Positions 24,713-33,211 are shown, counted from the first letter of the stretch. The stretch is DNA of 64,000 nt from Bacteroidales bacterium (GCA_017620015.1 JAFZRE010000026.1:114578-178577), one strand, 5' to 3'. Made by a program: numbers and translations. The notes: generated from the letters alone by a model not told the origin.

Positions 24713-27700
24713 ATGCAGACCAAGGAAAAGAACTTCGAGCAGGACATTGAGACCTTCCTCCTCACCGAGGGCGGCTATATCAAGGGAGACCAAAGCACCT
24801 ACGACAAGAAAAGGGCTATTGATATGCCCGTGCTGTTGCAGTTCATACAGACAACACAGCCAAAGGTGTGGCAGCGGTATGTAAACCTGTACGGCGACAA
24901 GTCGAGCGACCAACTATACAAAGTGTTCCAGTCGGATGTCGCTAACTACGGGCTTGTCCACGTGCTTCGCAATGGCGTAAAGGACAGAGGCGTGGCAATC
25001 AAGTTCTGCTACTTCCAGCCGAGCAGCAACCTCAATCAGGAGTTGGTCGAAAGGTACAACGCCAACATCCTTCAATGCACCCGCCAGTTCTCATACTCAA
25101 CCGACAACCACAACACCATTGATATGGTGCTTTCGGTGAACGGCATTCCCGTAGTCGCACTGGAACTGAAGAACCAACTCACGGGGCAAAGCGTAGCCAA
25201 CGGCAAGCACCAGTGGATGTACGACCGCGACCCGAAGGAACTCATATTCAACTTTAATACTCGAATCCTTACATACTTTGCCGTTGACCTGTACGAAGTC
25301 GAGATGGCTACCCAACTTCACTGTGGCAAGACGCGCTTCCTGCCGTTCAATCAGGGAAGCAACGGGGCTGGCAATATCGGTGACGGTGGCAACCCCGAAA
25401 ACCCCAACGGCTATCCGACCTCATATCTTTGGGAGCGCGTGCTGAAACGGGAGATGCTGTTGTCGTTGCTCCAACGCTACATATCGAAGATTACCGAGGA
25501 GAAAATCTCTCTTGACAAGGGCAAGCAGGTAAAGACGAAAAGCACATACCTCATATTCCCACGCTATCACCAGTTGGATGTAGTGGAGAAACTCATTGCC
25601 GACACCAAAGCGAGGACAGAAGGCAGGAACTACCTTCTTCAACACTCGGCAGGCAGTGGCAAATCCAACTCTATCGCGTGGCTTACATACCGTCTCGCCT
25701 CATTGCACAACGACCTCGACAAGGAGATGTTTCAAACCGTTTTTGTAGTTACGGACAGGCGTGTGCTTAACGCCCAACTCCAAGCCACCATACTCGGCTT
25801 CGAGCATTTGGAGGGGCAGATTGAGACCATAACCGACAAGGACAACTCGTCCAAACTCAAGGATGCTATCAACGACAAGAAGCGTATCATAATAACCACT
25901 CTGCACCGCTTCCCAATCATATACAAGGAACTGGATGCGCACATAGGAAAGAACTTCGCCATTATAGTTGACGAGGCTCATAGTTCGCAGTCGGGCAAGA
26001 GTGCAGAGAAACTGAAGGCAGCATTGGCAGACACCGACGAGGCGTTAAGGGAGATGGCAGAAATCGAAGAAAAGACCGAAGCAGAACTCAAGGACGAAAT
26101 GGATGTGATGATGGAAACCCTGCTCACGCAAGGTCAGCATAAGAACCTATACTTCTACGCCTTCACCGCCACCCCGAAGCCCAAGACTTTGGAAACCTTT
26201 GGCGACAAGACCCCCAAGGGCTACGATGCCTTCCACCATTATAGTATGCGACAGGCAATCGACGAAGGGTTCATACTTGATGTTCTCCAATTCTATACCA
26301 CATTGGAAACTTCATACGAGATAGCAAAGGCTGTTGAGGACAACCCCGAATATGAAGAGCCGCCCGCCACAAGAGCGGTAAAGGCGTACCACGACAATCA
26401 CGAGTTCGTGGTCAACCAGATTGTCGAGGTGATGGTCGAGAAATTCCGCGAAATCACCCTGAACAAGATTGGAGGCAAGGCGAAGGCTATGGTCGTATCT
26501 CCTTCCCGCGCTCACGCAGTCCGCTTCTACTTCGCAATGAAGGACTACTGCAAGAAGAAAGGATATGACGAGGTGAAGCCGTTGGTGGCGTTCAGCGGAA
26601 CGGTCAAATACAACGAAGTCGAGTACACCGAGAGCCAAATCAACTCTGCGGACGGGCAGAAGATAACGGAGGGCAAACTGCCTCTGTTCTTCGCAAGCGA
26701 TATGTACAATATGCTTATCGTTGCCGACAAGTACCAGACTGGATTTGATGAGCCATTGCTCCACACTATGTTCGTGAACAAGAAACTGCGTGGCGTAAAA
26801 GCCGTGCAGACCCTCTCCCGACTGAACCGCAGTTGCGAGAACAAGGTGGACACCTATGTGCTAGATTTCGTCAATGATGTTGACAGTATCAAGCAGTCGT
26901 TCCAGCCGTTCTTCGAGGACACTTTGCTGGAGGAAGGCGTGGACATTAATATGGTTTACAAGTATCTGAACGACATTCAGCAATTCCACCTCTGGAACAT
27001 AGACGATGAGGAGAAGGTATATAAGATATACTCCGCCACGAAGCAGAGCAGTACCGATATGGGCAAGTTGGCGAGCGCGTTCAAATCAACAATGGCGGCA
27101 TACGAGACATTGCCAGTAGAGGACAAGTTCAAGGTACGCTTCCTCGTGCGCAGTTTCAACCGCTTCTACGCATATATGGCGCAGGTTGTCCGTACCTTCG
27201 ACAAGGAACTGTACAAGACCTACATCTTCACGGAGTATCTGTTCAAACTCCTGCCGAAGAACCCACACGAGAAGGTTGACCTCACGAACAAACTGGCTCT
27301 AATCAACAACAAACTGACCGAAACCTTCAGCGGTAGCATACAACTTGAACACGGCAAGAACAGGGTCAAGGCAGAGACAGGAGGCGAAGGTGCATACAAG
27401 GAGACCAACCGCGACCTGCTTGCGAACATTATCGACAAAATCAACATAATGTATGCTGGCAAGTTCACGGAGGCTGACCGCGTGATTGTGGAGACCATAT
27501 ACGATAAGATGAGCAAGGGCAGTGCCGCTTTGAAGAAGCAGGCGAAGAACACGGATGCCGCTATGTTCGCAACCGCAATCTTCCCGAAGGCGTTTCAGGA
27601 AATAGCGCAGAAGTGCTATATGGAATCAATGGACTCATTCGCCAAACTGTTTGAAGACCAGCAGTTCTATGAGCGTGTAATGAAAGAAATGGCGGAGGCG

Positions 27701-27730
27701 ATGTACTTGCGGTTCAGGAACGGGAAGTAG
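24713..27730 (+). CDS. hsdR: Type I restriction endonuclease subunit R (HsdR)
   Basis: A 1005-aa ATP-dependent translocase and nuclease. The N-terminal PD-(D/E)XK nuclease has Asp137 and ELK at 151-153. Helicase motor landmarks are the Walker A HSAGSGKS (about 311-318), the DEAH box (420-423), TATPK and the motif VI region QTLSRLNR. The C-terminal helical part should bind the methylase core. Length is usual for HsdR. All motifs are intact, so with HsdM and HsdS the system looks functional. Confidence 0.95.
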   Translation: MQTKEKNFEQDIETFLLTEGGYIKGDQSTYDKKRAIDMPVLLQFIQTTQPKVWQRYVNLYGDKSSDQLYKVFQSDVANYGLVHVLRNGVKDRGVAIKFCYFQPSSNLNQELVERYNANILQCTRQFSYSTDNHNTIDMVLSVNGIPVVALELKNQLTGQSVANGKHQWMYDRDPKELIFNFNTRILTYFAVDLYEVEMATQLHCGKTRFLPFNQGSNGAGNIGDGGNPENPNGYPTSYLWERVLKREMLLSLLQRYISKITEEKISLDKGKQVKTKSTYLIFPRYHQLDVVEKLIADTKARTEGRNYLLQHSAGSGKSNSIAWLTYRLASLHNDLDKEMFQTVFVVTDRRVLNAQLQATILGFEHLEGQIETITDKDNSSKLKDAINDKKRIIITTLHRFPIIYKELDAHIGKNFAIIVDEAHSSQSGKSAEKLKAALADTDEALREMAEIEEKTEAELKDEMDVMMETLLTQGQHKNLYFYAFTATPKPKTLETFGDKTPKGYDAFHHYSMRQAIDEGFILDVLQFYTTLETSYEIAKAVEDNPEYEEPPATRAVKAYHDNHEFVVNQIVEVMVEKFREITLNKIGGKAKAMVVSPSRAHAVRFYFAMKDYCKKKGYDEVKPLVAFSGTVKYNEVEYTESQINSADGQKITEGKLPLFFASDMYNMLIVADKYQTGFDEPLLHTMFVNKKLRGVKAVQTLSRLNRSCENKVDTYVLDFVNDVDSIKQSFQPFFEDTLLEEGVDINMVYKYLNDIQQFHLWNIDDEEKVYKIYSATKQSSTDMGKLASAFKSTMAAYETLPVEDKFKVRFLVRSFNRFYAYMAQVVRTFDKELYKTYIFTEYLFKLLPKNPHEKVDLTNKLALINNKLTETFSGSIQLEHGKNRVKAETGGEGAYKETNRDLLANIIDKINIMYAGKFTEADRVIVETIYDKMSKGSAALKKQAKNTDAAMFATAIFPKAFQEIAQKCYMESMDSFAKLFEDQQFYERVMKEMAEAMYLRFRNGK

Positions 27731-27754
27731 AACGATTTATATAAGGCAATAGAG

Positions 27755-28255
27755 ATGGAAAAAAAAGAAAAGGCACAGTCAATATGGGACACGCTTGATG
27801 AAGACCTAACTTTAACTCCTAGGCAAGCGGTGGATTTGGCAGAAGAGTTGGCTAGGATGTCAAATGTTGACCACTCGTCGTTATATATACGAGAGCATAA
27901 ATCCACGCAACCAGTCCAATCCAGCGAATACAATGAGTTGAAATCTGAGATAAAGGAAATAGCAAAAGACATAAAAAAGTTGCAGGATGCTACATTGTTA
28001 CAGGGGAAAGAGGTTCTGAACATTGATGAGGTTTGCCTTCTTACAGGCTTGAAAAAGGACAAGATATATCGGTTGACTAGCAAGCATCAAATACCATACT
28101 ACAAGAGCGACGACAGGAAAGCATTACGATTTAAGAAGTCGGAAATAGAGGCTTGGCTTTTGGCGGTTCGGGTAAAAACCGATGACGAGTTGGAGGCGGA
28201 TGCGACATTAAATCGTATATCAAAGAAGAACGACAAGGGGGGCATAAAACCCTAA
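27755..28255 (+). CDS. Excisionase/MerR-like helix-turn-helix protein
   Basis: A 166-aa protein. The C-terminal half is an HTH_17-type winged helix (NIDEVCLLTGLKKDKIYRLT, then LRFKKSEIEAWL), as in excisionases and element-encoded regulators. The N-terminal 90 residues are acidic and helical, with a predicted coiled coil near 70-90. It follows hsdR by 24 nt, at the right end of the element. It may assist excision with the integrase or regulate the hsd operon. Confidence 0.8.
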   Translation: MEKKEKAQSIWDTLDEDLTLTPRQAVDLAEELARMSNVDHSSLYIREHKSTQPVQSSEYNELKSEIKEIAKDIKKLQDATLLQGKEVLNIDEVCLLTGLKKDKIYRLTSKHQIPYYKSDDRKALRFKKSEIEAWLLAVRVKTDDELEADATLNRISKKNDKGGIKP

Positions 28256-28398
28256 TTAACAAATAGGTCTTTGTCGGGCGAGGTACGGTGTAGTCGGCAG
28301 GAGGCAAAAAGTTTTTTATCTGTTCATTGTATTTTTTGTATTTTTGTGTCATAAAAAATCCGTTGATAATGTTCGGAAAAAATAGTTTAATCGGTACA

Positions 28399-28420
28399 TT
28401 TTGTTACCCGTTTGTTACCC
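28399..28420 (+). repeat. Right-end repeat matching 15840-15859
   Basis: TTTTGTTACCCGTTTGTTAC differs from the left-end copy TTTTGTTACTCGTTTGTTAC at one position. It lies about 60-80 bp inside the right end (the left copy is about 125 bp inside) and could be an arm-type integrase site. The rest of the 28256-28498 gap holds no gene. Confidence 0.5.
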
Positions 28421-28476
28421 TTCAAAGCGTTGACAATGATTTTATACCTGAATACCAATTAGTTAAATACAACAGT

Positions 28477-28484
28477 TAATTTTG
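28477..28484 (+). promoter_or_regulatory. -7 box TAATTTTG at the right junction, driving LytTR copy 2
   Basis: The box spans the junction: its TAA comes from the element end and TTTTG from the repeated core. The gene therefore now uses a hybrid promoter. Confidence 0.55.
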
Positions 28485-28496
28485 CAAACAAAAAAG
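28480..28496 (+). repeat. Right attachment-site candidate (attR core)
   Basis: Identical 17 nt to 15699-15715, ending 2 nt before the LytTR start codon at 28499. Confidence 0.7.
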
Positions 28497-28498
28497 CT

Positions 28499-29080
28499 AT
28501 GTTCGATGTCATACTAAACATTTCGCTTGTACTGCTGTTTTTTACACTTTCAATATTTCTCATAGCAGTGACATTCCCGACAATAAGGAATTTTGTAAGG
28601 GGAAAGAAAAACGATGATGAAAATCCCGACAACATTGCAAGGCGCATGGCGGAAATGGAAGGGCGTATCGCTTCGCTGGAACAGCAACTTTACGCCTCAA
28701 AGGAAATGCATATTGTCGTTAACGAAAAAGAAGAGCAATCGAAGCAGTTGCTTAATCTTAACAACTTGAAAATAAAGGCTGCATCTATATCATACATATC
28801 GTCGCAAGTGTTTGAAATGTCGGAAGGCGGTGATTCAAGAATAAAGGTTATACATTACACTGGCACAAACAAGACCGATTCGGTATATAGCACTTTCGAT
28901 GCGATACTCGAACAGCTTTCTGGCAACTTTATGCAAATCAACAAGAACCAGATTGTAAACCTCGACAAGATACACAAGGTACAGGGCAGTGAAATTTATC
29001 TTGCTGGAACATCAAAGCCATTTTTCGTGTCGGAAAACCGCAAGGATGAGTTTGATGTAAGGATTGGAAAAATCAACTAA
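28499..29080 (+). CDS. Membrane-anchored LytTR DNA-binding protein, copy 2
   Basis: A 193-aa protein with the same plan as copy 1: a transmembrane segment (about 5-27), a coiled coil (about 45-65) and a LytTR domain (YSTFDAILEQLSGNFMQINK near 130). Many stretches are identical to copy 1, such as KTDSVYS, DAILEQL, NQI-NLD and HKVQG. The main differences are in the membrane and juxtamembrane part, which suggests different inputs and similar DNA targets. It precedes a lipoprotein gene carrying the same leader motif. Its promoter was altered by the element. Confidence 0.8.
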   Translation: MFDVILNISLVLLFFTLSIFLIAVTFPTIRNFVRGKKNDDENPDNIARRMAEMEGRIASLEQQLYASKEMHIVVNEKEEQSKQLLNLNNLKIKAASISYISSQVFEMSEGGDSRIKVIHYTGTNKTDSVYSTFDAILEQLSGNFMQINKNQIVNLDKIHKVQGSEIYLAGTSKPFFVSENRKDEFDVRIGKIN

Positions 29081-29215
29081 CACTTTGCTACCCGTAAATT
29101 GCAAATTACAAATTGCAGGTTGCAAATGTCATATTTGATGACTTAGATTGCAAGATGTACTTTGCATTGATGTAATTACACCACATTTGCATCGTAAAAA
29201 CAATATTAATTTAAA

Positions 29216-29246
29216 ACCGACGGGGCCGAATGGTATATAACTCGGC
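29216..29246 (+). promoter_or_regulatory. Conserved 31-nt hairpin leader, copy 3
   Basis: Runs ACCGACGGG, then GCCGAATGGTATATAACTCGGC in two parts (GCCGA, loop, TCGGC). Compared with copies 1 and 2, an extra A and T sit opposite each other and lengthen the stem, which is compensatory. It ends exactly 10 nt before the ATG at 29257. Confidence 0.8.
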
Positions 29247-29256
29247 ACGATGTAAA

Positions 29257-29745
29257 ATGAAAAGATGTGTATTTTTTGTTATTGGAGTAATGATTGCATT
29301 GGTATTTGCATCTGGATGTTCAAAGGATGTTATCGTCACACAAAGTAAAGTTCATGAATTCACTATCAACTTCAGCAATGTAGCCAACAAACAGACGGTG
29401 ACAGAAGGTTATGCGGAGCTAAAGGGTGTTGTCTCTTCTTCTGATGCAATACTAGTATATTGTTATTTTGGAAATGCGTCTGGCGAAGATATATGGATGC
29501 CATTGCCAACAACTGTTGACGCAACTTCGTACGAATATGCTTATACTGATAGCGGTATATTTATTTTTAATGCCGATGCTGGAGAAGGTAATGTATGGAC
29601 AACTGATTTCTCATTGAAGTACAGGGTTATCCAGATACCAAGAACTGTCATAGCATCAAAGTCGATGAACGAAATCGAAAACACCGACTACAATACAGTA
29701 ATGAAAGAATTTGACTTGTATAATGCTCCTGTTATCCGTAAGTAG
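29257..29745 (+). CDS. Lipoprotein, module 2, paralogue of 15066-15533
   Basis: About 162 aa, with a lipoprotein signal (VFASGC). It shares QSKVHE, the domain with two YAY/FNAD-type strands, and the final DLYNAPVIRK with the module 1 protein. The ATG at 29257 is chosen because it begins a canonical signal peptide and has the same 10-nt spacing to the leader. The longer frame from 29230 starts inside the leader. Function is unknown. Confidence 0.78.
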   Translation: MKRCVFFVIGVMIALVFASGCSKDVIVTQSKVHEFTINFSNVANKQTVTEGYAELKGVVSSSDAILVYCYFGNASGEDIWMPLPTTVDATSYEYAYTDSGIFIFNADAGEGNVWTTDFSLKYRVIQIPRTVIASKSMNEIENTDYNTVMKEFDLYNAPVIRK

Positions 29746-29768
29746 GAACGACATTGTCATCTAAAAAT

Positions 29769-29806
29769 AACGGCGAGAATTGAAAATATTCCCGCCGTTG
29801 TTTTTT
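29769..29806. terminator. Bidirectional terminator between module 2 and mazG
   Basis: Arms AACGGCGAGAAT and ATTCCCGCCGTT (one mismatch) are followed by TTTTTT on the plus strand and preceded by an A-rich run. It lies between convergent genes. Confidence 0.8.
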
Positions 29807-29811
29807 AATCC

Positions 29812-30588
29812 CTACTTATATAACTTCTTCGACTCTTCCCATATTTCATCCATCTCTGCCAATGTCATGTCCTTGAGGTCGCGACCTTGCTGTATGGTCT
29901 TTTCCTCGAGGTAGCCGAAACGGTTCTTAAACTTGCGGTTGGTACGTTCAAGGGCCGTGTCTGGGTTTACTCCGTAGAGACGGGCGGCATTTATTACCGA
30001 GAAAAGCAAATCGCCAAATTCAGCTTCTATCTTATCTTGATTGTCGGAAATTGCAGTCTCGAGAAGCACCTCGTTATATTCCTCGTTAAGCTTGTCCCAC
30101 ACTTGCTCGCGCTTGTCCCAGTCGAAACCAACGCCACGGGCCTTATCCTGCATACGATAGGCCTTTATTATCGATGGCAACGACTCGGGAACACCGCCAA
30201 GGACTGTCTTTTTCGGTGCTTCCTTCAGCTTTATGCGCTCCCAGTTTTCCTTTACCTGTTCGGCTGTCTCTGCCTTCACATCGCCAAAGATATGCGGGTG
30301 GCGGAAAATCAGCTTTTCGCAGATGCCATGAATCACATCGTACAAGTCGAACTGACCGTTTTCCTTGCCTATCTTGGCATAAAAAGCAACATGCAGAAGC
30401 ACATCGCCAAGTTCCTTCTTTACCTCGTCGGCATCGTTGTTCAAAAGAGCATCCGATAGTTCGTACACTTCCTCTATCGTCTGTATGCGTAGGCTTTCGT
30501 TGGTCTGCTTGCGGTCCCACGGGCATTTCTCGCGAAGTTCGTCAAGTATTTCTATTAATCTCTGAAATTCCTTTAAAGTCTTTTCCAT
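29812..30588 (-). CDS. mazG: Nucleoside triphosphate pyrophosphohydrolase MazG
   Basis: A 258-aa all-alpha NTP pyrophosphatase that cleaves NTPs and dNTPs to monophosphates. The tandem MazG domains show the metal-binding patterns EEVYELSDAL and KKELGDVLLHVAFYA in the first half and EFGDLLFSVINAARL in the second. CPWDRKQTNESLR near residue 21 is typical. It is transcribed alone from a -7 box at 30611-30618. Confidence 0.94.
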   Translation of the reverse strand: MEKTLKEFQRLIEILDELREKCPWDRKQTNESLRIQTIEEVYELSDALLNNDADEVKKELGDVLLHVAFYAKIGKENGQFDLYDVIHGICEKLIFRHPHIFGDVKAETAEQVKENWERIKLKEAPKKTVLGGVPESLPSIIKAYRMQDKARGVGFDWDKREQVWDKLNEEYNEVLLETAISDNQDKIEAEFGDLLFSVINAARLYGVNPDTALERTNRKFKNRFGYLEEKTIQQGRDLKDMTLAEMDEIWEESKKLYK

Positions 30589-30610
30589 CGTGTAAAAAAA
30601 TTGTATTTTA

Positions 30611-30618
30611 CAAAGTTA
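30611..30618 (-). promoter_or_regulatory. -7 box TAACTTTG for mazG
   Basis: A consensus match 23 nt upstream of the mazG start codon. Confidence 0.6.
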
Positions 30619-30645
30619 ATGCTATTTTTATGATTTGTACAGTTA

Positions 30646-31548
30646 TTACACAACCGGTTGCCAGAAGTTGTAGTAGTTGAACCATTGAAGCGGATGCTTG
30701 ACAACTGAATCCTCAAGAATTTCAACATATTGCCTAACCAACGACTTGGCTTGCTCGGCATCCGATTTTATTGACGGGTCGTATTTTAGCTCCTTGACAA
30801 AACCTTCATATCTCAAGCCTCTGTACTTGAATATATGCACAACCAATACAGGAACTTTAAGTTTTGTAGCGATTAAGAATAGACCAAGAGGGAATGGGGC
30901 TTTCTCGCCAAGGAAATCAACATCGTAATGCTTTGGGCTGCCACAAAGCCTATCACAAGAGGTAATAATAGTCTCTCCTTTGTCAATTGCCGATTTTATG
31001 TCGAAAAGATAAGAGATATCGTCTCCTATAGTTATTAGATTTGCATCTGGATTCACTTTCTTGAAAGCCTCAAGGCGATGGCTTATCATCTCTTTGCTTT
31101 CGCCACCCCAAGAGATAAAGTTAAATTTTTTGCTGTACTGCTGCAATGTACATCCTGCAATCTCGAAGTTACCCACATGTGCGCCTGCCGTTATGAAACC
31201 ACATTCCCTATTGAGCATTTGCGAAAACAAATCTTGTCCGCTGACATTGACCTTGAATTGAGCCGTGTTGCCCGCGAACATTGCGAACTTGTCGAGTACC
31301 ACCTTGCCAAACAACAAGAAGTTTCGGATAGTTTGAACAAAAGCCATTATTGGATTTCTATGCAAGCGCTTCCTCTGCATGTAGTATATGGCTCGAAATT
31401 GTTTCGGACGGAACGCTATGCTAAAAGGTATAACCAAATACAATACTATATAGGCAAACCGGACATCTACAGAACGCAGAATCTTGAACAAGGCTTTCTG
31501 CCCAAAACTGCCACCACCAGTCTTTCCGCTCCAATTTGCCTTTGCCAT
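30646..31548 (-). CDS. Lipid A biosynthesis (LpxL/HtrB-type) acyltransferase
   Basis: A 300-aa inner-membrane acyltransferase that should add a secondary acyl chain to lipid A. The catalytic HX4E-type motif is AHVGNFEIAG near residue 125, and an N-terminal hydrophobic anchor lies near residues 25-45. The start at 31548 begins MAKANWSGK and overlaps the nitroreductase gene end by nothing. The longer frame needs a TTG start. It follows the nitroreductase gene directly. Confidence 0.85.
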   Translation of the reverse strand: MAKANWSGKTGGGSFGQKALFKILRSVDVRFAYIVLYLVIPFSIAFRPKQFRAIYYMQRKRLHRNPIMAFVQTIRNFLLFGKVVLDKFAMFAGNTAQFKVNVSGQDLFSQMLNRECGFITAGAHVGNFEIAGCTLQQYSKKFNFISWGGESKEMISHRLEAFKKVNPDANLITIGDDISYLFDIKSAIDKGETIITSCDRLCGSPKHYDVDFLGEKAPFPLGLFLIATKLKVPVLVVHIFKYRGLRYEGFVKELKYDPSIKSDAEQAKSLVRQYVEILEDSVVKHPLQWFNYYNFWQPVV

Positions 31549-31549
31549 G

Positions 31550-32095
31550 TTATTCAATTACATCAATTATGTCTTCGGTGTTTTTCCTTGTCTTCTTGCG
31601 GATTTCGTAGCCGTCGGTAGCATAGCCTATTGCCACGACAAGTCTTATCCTTCGTAAAGAACTGAAATTCAGAGCCTTATTGACATTCTTGTTTCGGAAC
31701 GACCCAATAAGACAAGTTCCAAGACCTTCTTCTTCGGCAGCCAAGCATATATGTGCAGCCAGAATGCCCAAGTCGATTGAATTCAAGTCGTTGTTCGAGA
31801 AAAAACCGCCTGCCTTTGACTTCATATTTCCGAAAGTCTGTTCAATTACAATGAAATTGGTGACATTGTCGAGAAAAGGATTCAGTCCGACAGCCTGGCA
31901 TGCCTTGCGTAAATCGGCGATTTTTGCATAAGTAGGTCTTACTATATGCATTTTCCACGGCTGCGAATTGCACGACGAAGGCGACATAGCTGCCACCTCG
32001 CATATTCTTTTTATCTTTTCGAGTTCCACTTCCCTGTCGGAAAAGCTTCTGGTACTTTGGCGATTCAAAGCCAACTCCTTGAATGACAACATCAT
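31550..32095 (-). CDS. Nitroreductase family protein
   Basis: A 181-aa FMN-dependent oxidoreductase of the nitroreductase fold. The N-terminal FMN-phosphate contact NRQSTRSFSDREVE is followed by AAMSPSSCNSQPWKMHIV, and GLGTCLIGSF and VVAIGYATD mark the C-terminal part. The physiological substrate is unknown. ATGs at 32095 and 32092 are both possible. Confidence 0.9.
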   Translation of the reverse strand: MMLSFKELALNRQSTRSFSDREVELEKIKRICEVAAMSPSSCNSQPWKMHIVRPTYAKIADLRKACQAVGLNPFLDNVTNFIVIEQTFGNMKSKAGGFFSNNDLNSIDLGILAAHICLAAEEEGLGTCLIGSFRNKNVNKALNFSSLRRIRLVVAIGYATDGYEIRKKTRKNTEDIIDVIE

Positions 32096-32114
32096 TAACT
32101 ATTCTATATTTTTA

Positions 32115-33200
32115 CTATTCTTCTCTTCCTGCCACGTAGCCACGCCACTTCTCGATGCACTTTGTCATGTCGTCGGGAAGTTCCGACTCGAAGTAGAGTT
32201 CCTTTTTTGTTACGGGGTGTATGAAACCAAGCGACTTGGCGTGCAGTGCCTGACGAGGAAGAATCTTGAAGCAATTTTCAACAAACTGCTTGTATTTTGT
32301 AAATGTTGTACCTTTCAGAATCTGGTCGCCTCCATACTCCCAGTCGTTGAACAACGGATGTCCGATATGCTTGAAATGAACCCTAATCTGATGAGTACGT
32401 CCTGTCTCTAGACGGCATTCCACAAGGTTTACATATCCAAGTCTCTCGAGTACGCGCCAATGAGTTATAGCCTCTTTGCCGTAGTCGCCATCGGGGAAGA
32501 CATCCATAATCTTGCGGTTCTTGAGGTTGCGTCCCACGTTGCCGATGATTGTCCCCTCGTCCTCGGGCATATTGCCCCACACGAGCGCATTGTAGGCACG
32601 CTTGCAGGTGTGGTAGAAGAATTGGCTTGCAAGTCCTTCACGGGCAACTTCCGACTTGGCCACGACAAGCAGTCCCGAGGTATTCATGTCGATACGATGC
32701 ACCAATCCTGGACGGAAAGTCTCGGCGTTGAACATAGGCAAGTCCTTGAATCGGTATGCCAGAGCATTTACAAGTGTTCCTTCGAAATGTCCGAAGCTAG
32801 GATGCACAACCATTCCCGCTGCCTTGTTGACAACTATGAGGTCATCGTCTTCGTAAACCACATCGAGAGGCAAGTCCTGTGGCACAATGCCAGTTTCGCG
32901 CTTGGGGAACGACAGCATTATCTTGATGTCGTCGTTGGGCTTAATCTTGTAGCTACTCCGCACAGGCTTGCCGTTTACATATACGCACCCGCCTTCGGCG
33001 GCAGTCTGTATGCGGTTGCGCGAGGTGCTTGGAAGACGAATTGACAGATACTTGTCGATACGCATCGACTTTTGCCCCGGTTCAACTTCCAGATGCTTAT
33101 GCTCGTACATTTCGCCACCTTCCTCAACAACGTCAACATCGTCGCCGAGTTCAAGTTCGTCTATATCTTCGAGTTCCTCAAGTTCGTCAAAATCCTTCAT
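32115..33200 (-). CDS. rluD: RluA/RluD-family 23S rRNA pseudouridine synthase
   Basis: A 361-aa protein: a strongly acidic N-terminal stretch (1-32), an S4 RNA-binding domain (about 40-95) and the catalytic RluA domain with the Asp of LVHRIDMNTSGLLVVAK near residue 170. RluD modifies uridines of helix 69 in 23S rRNA. The gene pair with the PASTA protein (separated here by one gene) is a recurring arrangement in Bacteroidetes. The acidic extension is an elaboration. Confidence 0.9.
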   Translation of the reverse strand: MKDFDELEELEDIDELELGDDVDVVEEGGEMYEHKHLEVEPGQKSMRIDKYLSIRLPSTSRNRIQTAAEGGCVYVNGKPVRSSYKIKPNDDIKIMLSFPKRETGIVPQDLPLDVVYEDDDLIVVNKAAGMVVHPSFGHFEGTLVNALAYRFKDLPMFNAETFRPGLVHRIDMNTSGLLVVAKSEVAREGLASQFFYHTCKRAYNALVWGNMPEDEGTIIGNVGRNLKNRKIMDVFPDGDYGKEAITHWRVLERLGYVNLVECRLETGRTHQIRVHFKHIGHPLFNDWEYGGDQILKGTTFTKYKQFVENCFKILPRQALHAKSLGFIHPVTKKELYFESELPDDMTKCIEKWRGYVAGREE

Positions 33201-33211
33201 CTTTCTGCAGA

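Larger units (their letters stand above)
15699..28496 (+). mobile_element. Integrated element with type I restriction-modification cargo (12.8 kb)
   Basis: Bounded by exact 17-bp direct repeats TTTTGCAAACAAAAAAG at 15699-15715 and 28480-28496. The tyrosine integrase lies at one end and an excisionase-like HTH gene at the other. Between them are a Rep-like protein and a complete hsdM/S/R operon with two accessory genes. The junctions fit TAnnTTTGC, close to the GTAnnTTTGC core known for CTnDOT-type integrases. Joining the two flanks restores a promoter closely like that of module 1. No conjugation genes were seen, so it is probably mobilised or defective. Confidence 0.75.
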
